This document shows positions 19,770 through 29,059 of a DNA stretch of 64,000 nt, piece after piece. Each line of letters starts with the position of its first letter. The stretch's first letter is position 1. The DNA is taken from assembly GCA_028285005.1 (NCBI GenBank), contig JANQQP010000006.1:30110-94109 (forward strand), in the 5' to 3' direction. The notes beneath the pieces were generated by a model. The model was not told the origin of the DNA. It searched no databases and saw only the letters and a program-made list of their open reading frames with translations. The stretch comes from Dehalococcoidia bacterium (GTDB lineage: Bacteria > Chloroflexota > Dehalococcoidia > Lucifugimonadales > Lucifugimonadaceae). A program made the translations under genes and the position numbers.

Positions 19770-20702
19770 ATGCGACTTCAAGTAGGCCGACCGAGATCGA
19801 TGTATCTCATGTTGTTGGCGATTCCGCTGCTGCTGGGCCTTGCTTGCTCGAGCGGCTCGTCTGACAACGGATCCGGTGCACTGGCCACGGCCGCACGAGG
19901 CGCCGACGAAACACTGTCAATTCTGCTGATGGCACGCGACGTGGAAGTCGGTGAAGCAAGATTGCCTGTTGTCGTCTTGCTGTCCGACGAAAACAGGACC
20001 CGGCTAGATGACCGACTGGACGACCTGGAGTTCGCTTACCGCCACGCCGACGACGAACAGTTCTCTGCTCTTTCAGGAGTCGTCTGGCGGCCATGGCCAG
20101 TCCGCGGGGGCGCGTACACGGGCACGCCCGCATTCGACCGTCCCGGTGTATGGGAGGTGCAGGTGACCCTGACCGAGAACGGCGAAAGCCGGGTCGGAAG
20201 CACATTCCTTCAGGTGAACCAGGACTCCTCAGCGCCGAGCGTGGGCGACGAGGCGCCGCTGACGGTGTCGAAGACGGCAAGCACTGTTGATGAAGTTCGG
20301 CAGATCTCCAGCGCTTTCAATCCTGACCCGCGCTTCTACAGCCTGAGTCTCGACCAAGCTCTGACGAACGGCAGGCCGACCGTCGTGCTCTTCTCCACAC
20401 CCGCTTTCTGCGTGACGCAGACCTGCGGACCGCAGTTGGACACTCTTGGAGAACTGATGGAGGAGCACGGCGAACGAGTCGACTTCATTCACGTGGAGAT
20501 CTTCGACAACATCCGCGAGATGCTCGACACCGGCGACAGCACAATTGGTGAGGTTGCACAACCCGTGGAAGACTGGTCGCTCATCACGGAGCCCTGGACA
20601 TTCTTCGTCGATTCACAGGGCGTGATCACTTCCCGGTTTGAGCAGTTCACGACGCTGGATGAGCTGTCCGAAGCGGCGGACCTGCTGCTTGCCGCAAGCT
20701 AG
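19770..20702 (+). CDS. Thioredoxin-fold lipoprotein with a CX4C motif
   Basis: Lipobox LLLGLACSSG; PTVVLFSTPAFCVTQTCGPQLDTL, EPWTFFVDSQGVI. Confidence 0.8.
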   Translation: MRLQVGRPRSMYLMLLAIPLLLGLACSSGSSDNGSGALATAARGADETLSILLMARDVEVGEARLPVVVLLSDENRTRLDDRLDDLEFAYRHADDEQFSALSGVVWRPWPVRGGAYTGTPAFDRPGVWEVQVTLTENGESRVGSTFLQVNQDSSAPSVGDEAPLTVSKTASTVDEVRQISSAFNPDPRFYSLSLDQALTNGRPTVVLFSTPAFCVTQTCGPQLDTLGELMEEHGERVDFIHVEIFDNIREMLDTGDSTIGEVAQPVEDWSLITEPWTFFVDSQGVITSRFEQFTTLDELSEAADLLLAAS

Positions 20703-20802
20703 CGAGCGAGTATTCGTCATCTCCTGCACCATTCCTTGACGATTGGCGTGACAGGAAACGGATAGACTGTCGCCGACTACAGATCACTGTGGACTTCCCT
20801 GA

Positions 20803-21744
20803 ATGGATACGCTTCTCCGCGCGGAAAAACTGACCAAGCACTACGGACCGGTCGTCGCACTTGAGTCTGCGCAGTTCGACGTGGTGGAAGGCGTGACAGG
20901 CCTTCTTGGATCGAACGGCGCCGGCAAGAGTACGGCTATCAAGCTGTTCCTGGGGCTAATCTCTCCAACCTCCGGCTCGATGCAGGTGCTCGGTGTAGAA
21001 AGCTCCGAATCTCTCGAAGTTCGGTCACGGCTCGGCTATATGCCTGAACACGATTGCCTGCCTAACAACGTAACGGCGGCAGAGTTCCTCACGCACATGG
21101 CGCAGGTAAGTGGACTCCCGCCTTCGCAGGCCCGTTCGAGAGCTGCCGATACGTTGAGGCACGTAGGTCTTTTCGAGGAGAGGTATCGGCCCATCGGCGG
21201 GTACTCGACCGGTATGAAGCAACGCGTCAAACTGGCGCAGGCGTTGGTTCACGACCCAGCATTGATCCTGCTTGATGAGCCGACAGCCGGTCTCGACCCG
21301 GGCGGCAGAGAAGAGATGCTCGATCTTGTGCGCAAGACGCATGCAGAGTTCGGCATCAGTCTGATGCTCTCATCGCATCTGATGGGCGATGTCGAGCGCA
21401 CCTGCGACAGGATCGTGGTGCTTGAAGACGGCCGCGTGGTTCAGCAGGGTGAAGTGACTGGCTTCACCGAAGAGTTGGAGACGATATTCATTGAGGTCGA
21501 GGAGCGTCGGGCTGAACTGCTCGAGGCACTGAAGAGACTCGGTGTGGAGGCCTCGGACGAGGATGGCGCGGTGATCGTGCCGGAGGCAGGAACGGACACC
21601 TATGAGCTGATTTCGAAGGCACTGGTAGAAGCACAGGCTCCTCTGCGCAGACTCGGCCCCAGGCGACATGCTCTGTCCGAGATCTTCGAAGACACGAACG
21701 GCTTGTCAGCTCCGCCATTTGCCGCAGCAGGTGACCCGGAATGA
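20803..21744 (+). CDS. ABC transporter ATP-binding protein
   Basis: GLLGSNGAGKSTAIKLFLGL (Walker A), YSTGMKQRVKLAQAL, LILLDEPTAGLDP. Confidence 0.95.
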   Translation: MDTLLRAEKLTKHYGPVVALESAQFDVVEGVTGLLGSNGAGKSTAIKLFLGLISPTSGSMQVLGVESSESLEVRSRLGYMPEHDCLPNNVTAAEFLTHMAQVSGLPPSQARSRAADTLRHVGLFEERYRPIGGYSTGMKQRVKLAQALVHDPALILLDEPTAGLDPGGREEMLDLVRKTHAEFGISLMLSSHLMGDVERTCDRIVVLEDGRVVQQGEVTGFTEELETIFIEVEERRAELLEALKRLGVEASDEDGAVIVPEAGTDTYELISKALVEAQAPLRRLGPRRHALSEIFEDTNGLSAPPFAAAGDPE

Positions 21745-22682
21745 CCTCATTTCCCGGGGCACAACCTGAGTCTGGCACGTCCGCACGCGAAGGCAGAGTA
21801 TTCGACCTTGGCTATCGGACCTACGAAGGACCGCGAGAAGGCCGGAACCGGGCACGGCTGGCTGTCTACATCGACGGTCTACGCATCGCTCTCGGTCTTG
21901 GACGAGGCGGAAGGGCGAAGATCCTGCCGTGGCTGTTCGTTGCGGTAGCGATCGGCATCGGACTCATATTTGCGCTCATCGCAGGCGCCGTCGACCGTGT
22001 AGCCGGGGCTGGAGCTGCCGAAGCGGCCGATCTTCCCAGCCATGCCGACTACTACACCGGAGCAGGGGTTCTGCTCTTCCTGTTCGCGGCGGTCGTGGGG
22101 CCAGAGCTACTTTGCCCGGACCGGCACAACGGCGTAATCAACCTCTATCTGGTCCGGCCAATCACATCGGTCGATTACGTGGCTGCCCGTTTCCTGGCAT
22201 TCCTCACGGTCATGCTCGTCGTAGCGTGGTTGCCGCAGATCGTGCTGCTGGCGGGCCTCGCGTTCGGTGCTCCACAGCCCGGCGACTACCTCACAGACAA
22301 CTGGACTGACATACCGAAGTTCCTGGGCGCCGGGGCGGCGCTGGCTGTCTATACGACCAGCATGGGCCTCGCCGTTGCCGCTTTCACTACGAGACGTGGA
22401 TACGCGTCAGTCGGTCTAGTCGGCCTGTTCATCATCACGCAGTTCGCGGCCGGGATCATTGGGGAGGAAGTCGAGGGTGCAACGGGTGAATGGCTCTCGC
22501 TCATTAGCCTCTCCGACATTCCGATGCATATCAACGAGTTGATTTTCGAAACCGACGATAGCCTCGGTGGCGGCTTTGCGGCCGGGAATCTGCCTACTGG
22601 CGTGCGAATCGGCGCATTCTTCGCCTTCACAGCAGCGCCAATCCTGGTCCTCTGGTACAGGTACCGGAGCCTGACGGTATGA
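21741..22682 (+). CDS. ABC-2 type permease
   Basis: GYRTYEGPREGRNRAR N-terminal motif; multiple TM helices; start overlaps the ATPase stop. Confidence 0.88.
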   Translation: MTSFPGAQPESGTSAREGRVFDLGYRTYEGPREGRNRARLAVYIDGLRIALGLGRGGRAKILPWLFVAVAIGIGLIFALIAGAVDRVAGAGAAEAADLPSHADYYTGAGVLLFLFAAVVGPELLCPDRHNGVINLYLVRPITSVDYVAARFLAFLTVMLVVAWLPQIVLLAGLAFGAPQPGDYLTDNWTDIPKFLGAGAALAVYTTSMGLAVAAFTTRRGYASVGLVGLFIITQFAAGIIGEEVEGATGEWLSLISLSDIPMHINELIFETDDSLGGGFAAGNLPTGVRIGAFFAFTAAPILVLWYRYRSLTV

Positions 22683-23635
22683 CCATGACTCAATCATCAG
22701 AAACGTCTACATCAAGCGGCGTTGAGCCGGTGATCAAAGTGGATGGCGTTTCCCGCTGGTTCGGAAATGTTGTCTCGGTGAGTGATGTCTCATTCGAGGT
22801 ATATCCCGGGATCACAGGCCTGCTCGGTCCCAACGGAGCAGGCAAAACCACTCTGTTAAGGATGATCACGGGATTGGCGTCTCCATCTGAGGGCACAGTT
22901 CTGACGTTCGGCGAGCCGGTGCGTGACAACCCTGAGCTCTACCGTCGGATCGGCGTCATGTCGGAGCATGAGGCTGTCTACAACTTCCTGACCGGCCGGG
23001 AGTTCGTCGAGTTTGCTGCTCGGATCCGGGGAGTCGCGGATGTCAGGAACGCAGCGGCCGAGGCGATCGAGAACGTTGGACTGGGTTTCGCTGCGGACCG
23101 GAAGATGACCGGATACTCCCGCGGCATGAAGCAGCGGATGAGACTGGCTGCCACGATCGTTCACGACCCTGAGTTGCTGATACTGGATGAGCCGCTGAAC
23201 GGCGCTGACCCTCGACAGCGCGTGCATTTCCAGAACCTTCTCAGGGGACTGGCAGATCAGGGGCGAACCATCTTCGTGTCGTCGCACATCCTTGAAGAGG
23301 TAGAAGCGCTCGCCGACCGGGTGTTACTCATCGTCAACGGCAAGCTCGCTGCGTCAGGCGACTATCGCTCGATCAGGGCGGCGCTTAACGAACGCCCGTA
23401 TCACGTCAGAATCGTGTGCAGCGACCCGAGAACGCTGGCCTCTGGTCTTGTGAAGTTGGATGAGGTTGATGCGGTCAACATCGACCCTGATGGCGCATTG
23501 ATCGCTCAGAGTCGGAATGTCCTTGCGCTGCAGATGGCGTTGCCGAAGCTTTCACTCGAATCGAATGTCCGGCTACTACGAGTGGAGCCATTGGACGACT
23601 CGCTTGAAAGCGTATTCAGCTACCTGGTGGGCTAG
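22679..23635 (+). CDS. ABC transporter ATP-binding protein
   Basis: GLLGPNGAGKTTLLRMITGL, YSRGMKQRMRLAATIVHDPELLILDEPLNGADP. Confidence 0.95.
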   Translation: MTMTQSSETSTSSGVEPVIKVDGVSRWFGNVVSVSDVSFEVYPGITGLLGPNGAGKTTLLRMITGLASPSEGTVLTFGEPVRDNPELYRRIGVMSEHEAVYNFLTGREFVEFAARIRGVADVRNAAAEAIENVGLGFAADRKMTGYSRGMKQRMRLAATIVHDPELLILDEPLNGADPRQRVHFQNLLRGLADQGRTIFVSSHILEEVEALADRVLLIVNGKLAASGDYRSIRAALNERPYHVRIVCSDPRTLASGLVKLDEVDAVNIDPDGALIAQSRNVLALQMALPKLSLESNVRLLRVEPLDDSLESVFSYLVG

Positions 23636-23648
23636 TGAGAACTAATCA

Positions 23649-24365
23649 GTGAATCCTCTCTATGTCATATCGCTTCGGCAACTGACAGGTCGGCCTCGAC
23701 TCATCATCATCGGCCTGCTCGCAGTTGTACCGGTGCTGATGGGTGTCGCCGTAAGCCTCAACGATGGCCAGAGTTCGGATGACCTGGACGAGACCCTGAT
23801 CGCCCTTCTCTTTGGGGCCGCTGTGCTGCCGATCATCGCGCTAACAGTTTCGACGGCGGCTTTAGGCAACGATCTGGAGGACCGGACGCTTAGCAATCTG
23901 ACGCTCACCCCGATAGCGAGATGGGGAATCATCCTTCCGAAGCTGGCCGCGGCAGTGACGATTGCTGCGCCGCCGGTGCTGATCAGCGCAGTCGTCAGCG
24001 TATCGCTGGCGTACGACGGCGATTCACAGGCCATTGCCAGTGTCGTAATTGGGATGGTGCTCGCGATACTAGCCTACTCAGCGGTCTTCCTCTGGCTCGG
24101 ACTGGCGACTGGCAGGGCGCTCGGCTACGGCCTGATGTACATCTTCCTCTGGGAGTTCTTGTTTACCGGATTCGTATCCGGAGTGCGGTTCTTGAGCATT
24201 CGCGCTTACATGATTGGCGTAATCAGAGGAGTGGACGATGAGAGGTTCGCAGAGGACGCGAACCAGGTGATTAGTCTGCCTGTCTCGCTGATAGTGCTGG
24301 CAGCGATCATAGTCATCTTCACCGCTCTTGCCATCAGACGGCTCCGCACCATGGACGTGCCCTGA
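23649..24365 (+). CDS. ABC-2 type permease
   Basis: Polytopic membrane protein; GNDLEDRTLSNLTLTPIARW; directly downstream of its ATPase; GTG start. Confidence 0.85.
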   Translation: MNPLYVISLRQLTGRPRLIIIGLLAVVPVLMGVAVSLNDGQSSDDLDETLIALLFGAAVLPIIALTVSTAALGNDLEDRTLSNLTLTPIARWGIILPKLAAAVTIAAPPVLISAVVSVSLAYDGDSQAIASVVIGMVLAILAYSAVFLWLGLATGRALGYGLMYIFLWEFLFTGFVSGVRFLSIRAYMIGVIRGVDDERFAEDANQVISLPVSLIVLAAIIVIFTALAIRRLRTMDVP

Positions 24366-24558
24366 TCACAAGGGCCCCGGTGGTCGCGAACCGGTCGCGG
24401 TTCAAGTTCGTTGGCTTCTCACTGTGGATGCTACCTATTCGTTACTGTTGCGTTCCCAGTGTGTTCAAGTTGTACTCAGTGCACACTTGCTCAGTGGGGG
24501 AGCGAATGTCCAGTGCTGCGCGTGCGGACTGCTGGCGTACGTAGAGAGGTCTCAGATC

Positions 24559-25053
24559 ATGGCCGACAACCAGTCAACAATTGCTGAACGCCAACTCGTC
24601 GTATTTGACCTGAACGAGGAAGCCTACGGCGTAGATATCGGCGCCGTTCGGGAAATCATCCGGATGCAGGAAATCACCCGTGTTCCGCGAGCACCGCAGT
24701 TCATCGAAGGTGTCATCAACCTTCGGGGCAAGGTGATCCCTGTTGTGGATCTCCGAACAAGGTTTTCTATGCCCACTGCCGAGAGGACAGACGAGCACCG
24801 AATCGTCGTCGTCGACGTGGTCGGCCAGGACATCGGCATGGTCGTGGACGCCGTGACCGAGGTGAGCCGGGTGTCCGAGGCTTCTATCGAGCCTCCGTCG
24901 ACCGTCATTACGACAGATGACTCCGACTACCTGACGGGTATCGTCAAGACCGACGAGAAGCTAATCATCCTTCTCGATATCGCCAAGGTGATCTCTGCTG
25001 ATGAAGCGGGCCGAGTCGCCGAGCTGGCAGATTCGGTCGAGGCAGCTGCTTAG
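24559..25053 (+). CDS. cheW: CheW-domain protein
   Basis: LVVFDLNEEAYGVDIGAVREIIRMQEITRVPRAPQFIEGVINLRGKVIPVVDLRTRF; start at ATG 24559. Confidence 0.93.
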   Translation: MADNQSTIAERQLVVFDLNEEAYGVDIGAVREIIRMQEITRVPRAPQFIEGVINLRGKVIPVVDLRTRFSMPTAERTDEHRIVVVDVVGQDIGMVVDAVTEVSRVSEASIEPPSTVITTDDSDYLTGIVKTDEKLIILLDIAKVISADEAGRVAELADSVEAAA

Positions 25054-25074
25054 GCGGATTCTCAAGTTAGACAC

Positions 25075-25109
25075 ATAGGCCCGGGCACTTTCACAGTGCC
25101 CGGGCCTAT
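25075..25109 (+). terminator. Intrinsic terminator downstream of cheW
   Basis: 15-bp perfect stem ATAGGCCCGGGCACT / AGTGCCCGGGCCTAT with 5-nt loop, followed by T-rich TGATTTCT. Confidence 0.75.
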
Positions 25110-25132
25110 TGATTTCTAGCGGTCTGGTGTTT

Positions 25133-25843
25133 CTACCAGGCAGGCTTGCCTGAACTCCAGCTCCAGTTGTCCGGTGGCCAGATGTTCCGCCCTACTCGAC
25201 GGCCAGTGCTGGCGTCACGCCGTGGCTCGTCGTACCAGTCTTTAACTGTGGCCTGCCATTTCTGGATATGCGGAGTGCCGCGGTGGTAGTCGAACGCGGC
25301 CGGGTTGGCGTACACCTCGTACAGGTACAGCTCAGCCGGGTCGTTGATGTTCTGGTAAACGTCAAACCTCAGGCATCCGGGCTCCTCGTGCGTGGAGCCG
25401 ATACCGTCGAGCGCTACCGCCTCTATGAAGCGGTTGACATGCTCTTGCTGGACATACTGTGGCGCCGAAATCACGTGCAGAGAGCTATTCGAGAAGTAGG
25501 CGTCACCAACTGCGCCTTCAGCCCGCATCGAATCCCAGCTGGCGTCGCCTCGAGGGTAGACAGGTCGGCAGAACGACACTTCCACTTCGCCATCGAACAT
25601 GTCCTTGACCTGTGCGTCCCACTCTTTGAAGTGCGGATAGGTCTTGTGGGCCTCGAAAGCAGCTTCGTCGTTGTAGACCTCGGTAAACCCGAAGAGCGTG
25701 GGGTCGTCGGCATCCTGGATGATGTCGAACCTGCGGCATCCCGGCTCGTTTCGAACAGAGCCTTCGGCATCTCCGATCGACGCCTGAATGAAGTCGTCTA
25801 TCCTGTCTTCCTTCACCTTGATGCGCACCATCAGGATGTACAT
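25133..25843 (-). CDS. Tandem antibiotic-biosynthesis-monooxygenase (ABM)-like domain protein
   Basis: Two ABM-like halves: EPGCRRFDIIQDADDPTLFGFTEVYNDEAAFEAHKTYPHFKEW and EPGCLRFDVYQNINDPAELYLYEVYANPAAFDYHRGTPHIQKW; ATG at 25843 preferred. Confidence 0.88.
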   Translation of the reverse strand: MYILMVRIKVKEDRIDDFIQASIGDAEGSVRNEPGCRRFDIIQDADDPTLFGFTEVYNDEAAFEAHKTYPHFKEWDAQVKDMFDGEVEVSFCRPVYPRGDASWDSMRAEGAVGDAYFSNSSLHVISAPQYVQQEHVNRFIEAVALDGIGSTHEEPGCLRFDVYQNINDPAELYLYEVYANPAAFDYHRGTPHIQKWQATVKDWYDEPRRDASTGRRVGRNIWPPDNWSWSSGKPAW

Positions 25844-25979
25844 TGGCAATCTCCAGTTGAAAAGGGGTCCGTCCCGGTCGGTTGAGAAGCTGCCGACACC
25901 GGCGGCGGCAGTATACAGGCCTATTGCTTTTGGGCGCATGTTGACCAAGTGTTGAGGAGCCTGGAGCCGTGCGATCCGA

Positions 25980-27005
25980 ATGAGAAGAGACGCGCAGAAA
26001 GATCAACTTAGCGCTGTACTTACGGGCATGGTCGGGTTGATAGAGATCGAGCGGATACGGACCGATATCGAACGTCTATGTAAGGCACCGCGTCACTCTG
26101 GCACAGACAGCGAGTCTCATAAAAGAGCGGCGGAGTATGTGGCTGAGCAGCTAGGCGCCGCTGGCTGTGAGGTGGAGAGGCAGGAGTTCACTATCCCGGC
26201 CGAGCCCGATCCGAGGCCGGGCCTCAATGTCGTAGCGACGCTTCCCAAGTCGCGTTCGAGCGGTGATTCACCGGCGGTGGCGAAACCGTCCGTGCTAGTC
26301 GGCGCGCACTACGACACGGTACCGGGCTCGCCGGGAGCGGACGACAACGCAAGTGGTGTGGCGGTGATGCTGGAGTGCTCACGTGTGCTGGCGAAGATCG
26401 ACCGCAATCGTCCCGTGATATTTGCTGCGTTCGACGCCGAGGAGAGGCAGCCAGAGGTCGGGTTGCACGGGTCTGAGGCCTACGTGCGCAGCCTGAAGGC
26501 GTCAGACAGCGGCCCGACGGTATCTGAGGCTTACATCCTTGAGATGGTCGGCTACTCGGCTCCTGAGGGCGCTCAGCAGGTGCCACAGGGCCTTCAGCTT
26601 GTGTTCCCTAGGGCTTTCGACCAGCTTGCCGCCGCACAGTTCGCCGGGGATTCAGTCGTCGTCGTTTCGGACTGGCGGAGTCGTAGGATTTCACGGGCGC
26701 TGGAGGAGGCCAGTCGTTCAATCGGTGGCACCCCAATATTGCCCGTTGAGGTTCCAAGGTGGATGCCGGTGCCTCACAACTTGAAGCGTTCCGACCATGC
26801 CCCGTTCTGGGAGGCAAAGGTCCCGGCTGTGATGATCGGCGATACGGCGAACTTCAGGAACCCGAACTATCACACTCCGACTGACACGCCGGACACACTC
26901 GACTACAGCTTCATCGAAAGCGTCGCCAGAACGGTGATAGCGACGGTCGCCAGAGCGGCGGTCACGACTACACCGGTCCGCAAGCCCCGGGTCCGGTTGC
27001 GCTAG
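25980..27005 (+). CDS. M28-family aminopeptidase-like metallopeptidase
   Basis: VGAHYDTVPGSPGADDNASGVAVMLE, FAAFDAEERQ, SDHAPFWEAKVPAVMIGDTANFRNPNYHTPTDTPDTLDY; true start perhaps 26028. Confidence 0.92.
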   Translation: MRRDAQKDQLSAVLTGMVGLIEIERIRTDIERLCKAPRHSGTDSESHKRAAEYVAEQLGAAGCEVERQEFTIPAEPDPRPGLNVVATLPKSRSSGDSPAVAKPSVLVGAHYDTVPGSPGADDNASGVAVMLECSRVLAKIDRNRPVIFAAFDAEERQPEVGLHGSEAYVRSLKASDSGPTVSEAYILEMVGYSAPEGAQQVPQGLQLVFPRAFDQLAAAQFAGDSVVVVSDWRSRRISRALEEASRSIGGTPILPVEVPRWMPVPHNLKRSDHAPFWEAKVPAVMIGDTANFRNPNYHTPTDTPDTLDYSFIESVARTVIATVARAAVTTTPVRKPRVRLR

Positions 27006-29059
27006 GCCGCCTCGTCAGGCTTGGAGACACCTGGCTGCCGGGTTGGAGCATCCTCGCCGAACTCGTCATCACTCGACGGACTGTCGGCTACGTCTGTCTG
27101 GCTGTCCGGTTCTGGACCACGTGGGAAGCTCCGACTGAAGGGCGAACTCCCACCTGGGCCTCCAAGCGACTCTGGAAGCAGATGCCTGTACTTCGGGTAG
27201 AAGAAGCCGACGGCAAACAGCACGATGCCTGCGACGGCCCATGGCACGGCTGACATCGCCAGACCGGATATCCACGCGCTGCCTACTCTCTCAGCCATGT
27301 TCCGGAACTCGTCTCCGTACACGAGCGCTGAAAGTGCAGGGAAGTCGGCCCGCGTCTCGAGACTGAGCGCATCCTCGGGAACCTCGAAGTTCCTGTACGA
27401 GGTGGTTGAGGCCCAGCCGATCTGTATCGATGCGAAGAAGATAACTGCCACGATGGCCACCGGCGCGCCCGCCCACTTAGCCCGCCCCGTCCAGTTACGT
27501 CCACCTATCAGGACAACGATTGCAAGCAGGAGTATCGCCGGCAGGAAGATGATCCATCGGAATGTCCAGCCAAGGCTGATGTAGTCGCGGATCTCGTCGA
27601 ACCGGGTGAGTTGGGCGGCATCCATCCGGTCGGTAATCTCGGTCTCGTCGAAGACTATGCCCGCACGCACGATGTCCAGGAACTCTTCGGCATCAGCTAT
27701 CGACTGCGGGTCGTCACCACCTGCGAGCTGGTTGATGATGTCCTGCTCAGTGAATCCAACGCCATTGATGACCTGGTCCCGAAGGTTGTCCAGTGTGTCG
27801 AGGGAGTCTGCCCCGAGCTGGGCACGAAGGTCTGCGTCTGAGTAGGTGATCTCATCGGGAACGTTCGTCAGCACGAAGTTGCTGATCTCGTTGGAGATCA
27901 CCGGGCGCATGACATTCACGACTTCCGATGAGTTCTCGGGCAGACATGTCGGGAACTGTCCGGCGAGAGCGCTGTTCAGCGCCTGTGTCGCCTGTACAGG
28001 GGTCTGACAGACCGGAGTTGCTGCCACCTGCTCATCGAGCTTGCGTATCGCCAGGTCGTCGAGTTCAGTGGCAGCGTCTGCTTTGCGCTCTTCAAGCTCA
28101 AGCGTGTATTCGAGGTTGTCAGTCGCTCCCACGAGCCAGGCCACGACCGCATCAATGATTCCGTCACCCTGTGCTCGCACCCAATCGGCCGGCGCGACGA
28201 TCTCGACCGCCTCTTGAACATCCGACTCCGTGATTGCGATTCCAAAGGCCAGAACCGTGCTGTCCGCCACAAGAGAAGCGACTAGCGGGTCCACGACCTG
28301 CTCGAAGACCAGGGTGACCAGGGTGTCTTCGTCGTTCAGCTTGTCCTTCAGGACCTGGCCTGCGACAGGCACTCGGTCTCGGAAGGTGATGACAACGTTG
28401 AGTTCGTCCTGAGTGCCGGCGAAATACGGCGCAGTCTGGTCCACGACCGAGAACAGGTTCGTCTCGATCCATTCTGGTGGCAGTATCCGCCTGGCAGCGT
28501 CTTCGGCCTCGTCAGGAGTGAGACTAATGCCGAACGCCTCGTTTGTGATGGAGTCGCTCAGATCGCGAACTGTAGGGACGAGAATGGTGGATACGACCAG
28601 TTCGCCCAGTCCAATGCGTTCGGACGCCACTCGTACGGCTTCAGGCACTGAATCGATGCGGTCCGAGGTCTCAAGGTCGAGCTCAAAACTATCGCTGCGG
28701 CCAGATGCATAAGGGATGATGCCGCCCAAGGCCTCTTCGACCTTGCGTTGCACATACTCACGCGGGAGTACGGTCTCAATGAACGCCTTTAGAGACGTCT
28801 GAGCACGCGCCGGGTCATCAAAGGCGAGAGTCTGAGCACCATCCAGCCCAGTTTCGATCGTGATACCCCGCGCCGTGATGTCGGCGAGCGCAGAATCAAT
28901 AACCCGGTCGTAGGCGAAATCGTAGAGGTCGGCCCGGTTGATCACACCTGCGATCTCGTCCGGGTCACCGGCCGTGTTTACGACGCGGCTGACCAGCAAC
29001 GCCACAATGAACAGGACGGCGAACACAAGAGCGAACAGGACAGCAAATGCTGGGCGCAA
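27002..29059 (-). CDS. Uncharacterised membrane protein with internal repeats
   Basis: Single N-terminal TM, long extracytoplasmic region with two repeat families, C-terminal TM helices; no family recognised. Confidence 0.8.
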   Translation of the reverse strand: MRPAFAVLFALVFAVLFIVALLVSRVVNTAGDPDEIAGVINRADLYDFAYDRVIDSALADITARGITIETGLDGAQTLAFDDPARAQTSLKAFIETVLPREYVQRKVEEALGGIIPYASGRSDSFELDLETSDRIDSVPEAVRVASERIGLGELVVSTILVPTVRDLSDSITNEAFGISLTPDEAEDAARRILPPEWIETNLFSVVDQTAPYFAGTQDELNVVITFRDRVPVAGQVLKDKLNDEDTLVTLVFEQVVDPLVASLVADSTVLAFGIAITESDVQEAVEIVAPADWVRAQGDGIIDAVVAWLVGATDNLEYTLELEERKADAATELDDLAIRKLDEQVAATPVCQTPVQATQALNSALAGQFPTCLPENSSEVVNVMRPVISNEISNFVLTNVPDEITYSDADLRAQLGADSLDTLDNLRDQVINGVGFTEQDIINQLAGGDDPQSIADAEEFLDIVRAGIVFDETEITDRMDAAQLTRFDEIRDYISLGWTFRWIIFLPAILLLAIVVLIGGRNWTGRAKWAGAPVAIVAVIFFASIQIGWASTTSYRNFEVPEDALSLETRADFPALSALVYGDEFRNMAERVGSAWISGLAMSAVPWAVAGIVLFAVGFFYPKYRHLLPESLGGPGGSSPFSRSFPRGPEPDSQTDVADSPSSDDEFGEDAPTRQPGVSKPDEAA

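Noticed and set aside
24388-24403. GAACCGGTCGCGGTTC inverted repeat considered as a LexA-type box or terminator
   Set aside because: Spacing does not fit GAAC-N4-GTTC, the 5-bp stem is weak and there is no T tract.
24328-24558. 77-aa N-terminal extension of CheW in the ORF track
   Set aside because: Overlaps the upstream permease stop and is unlike CheW; ATG at 24559 gives a canonical CheW N-terminus.
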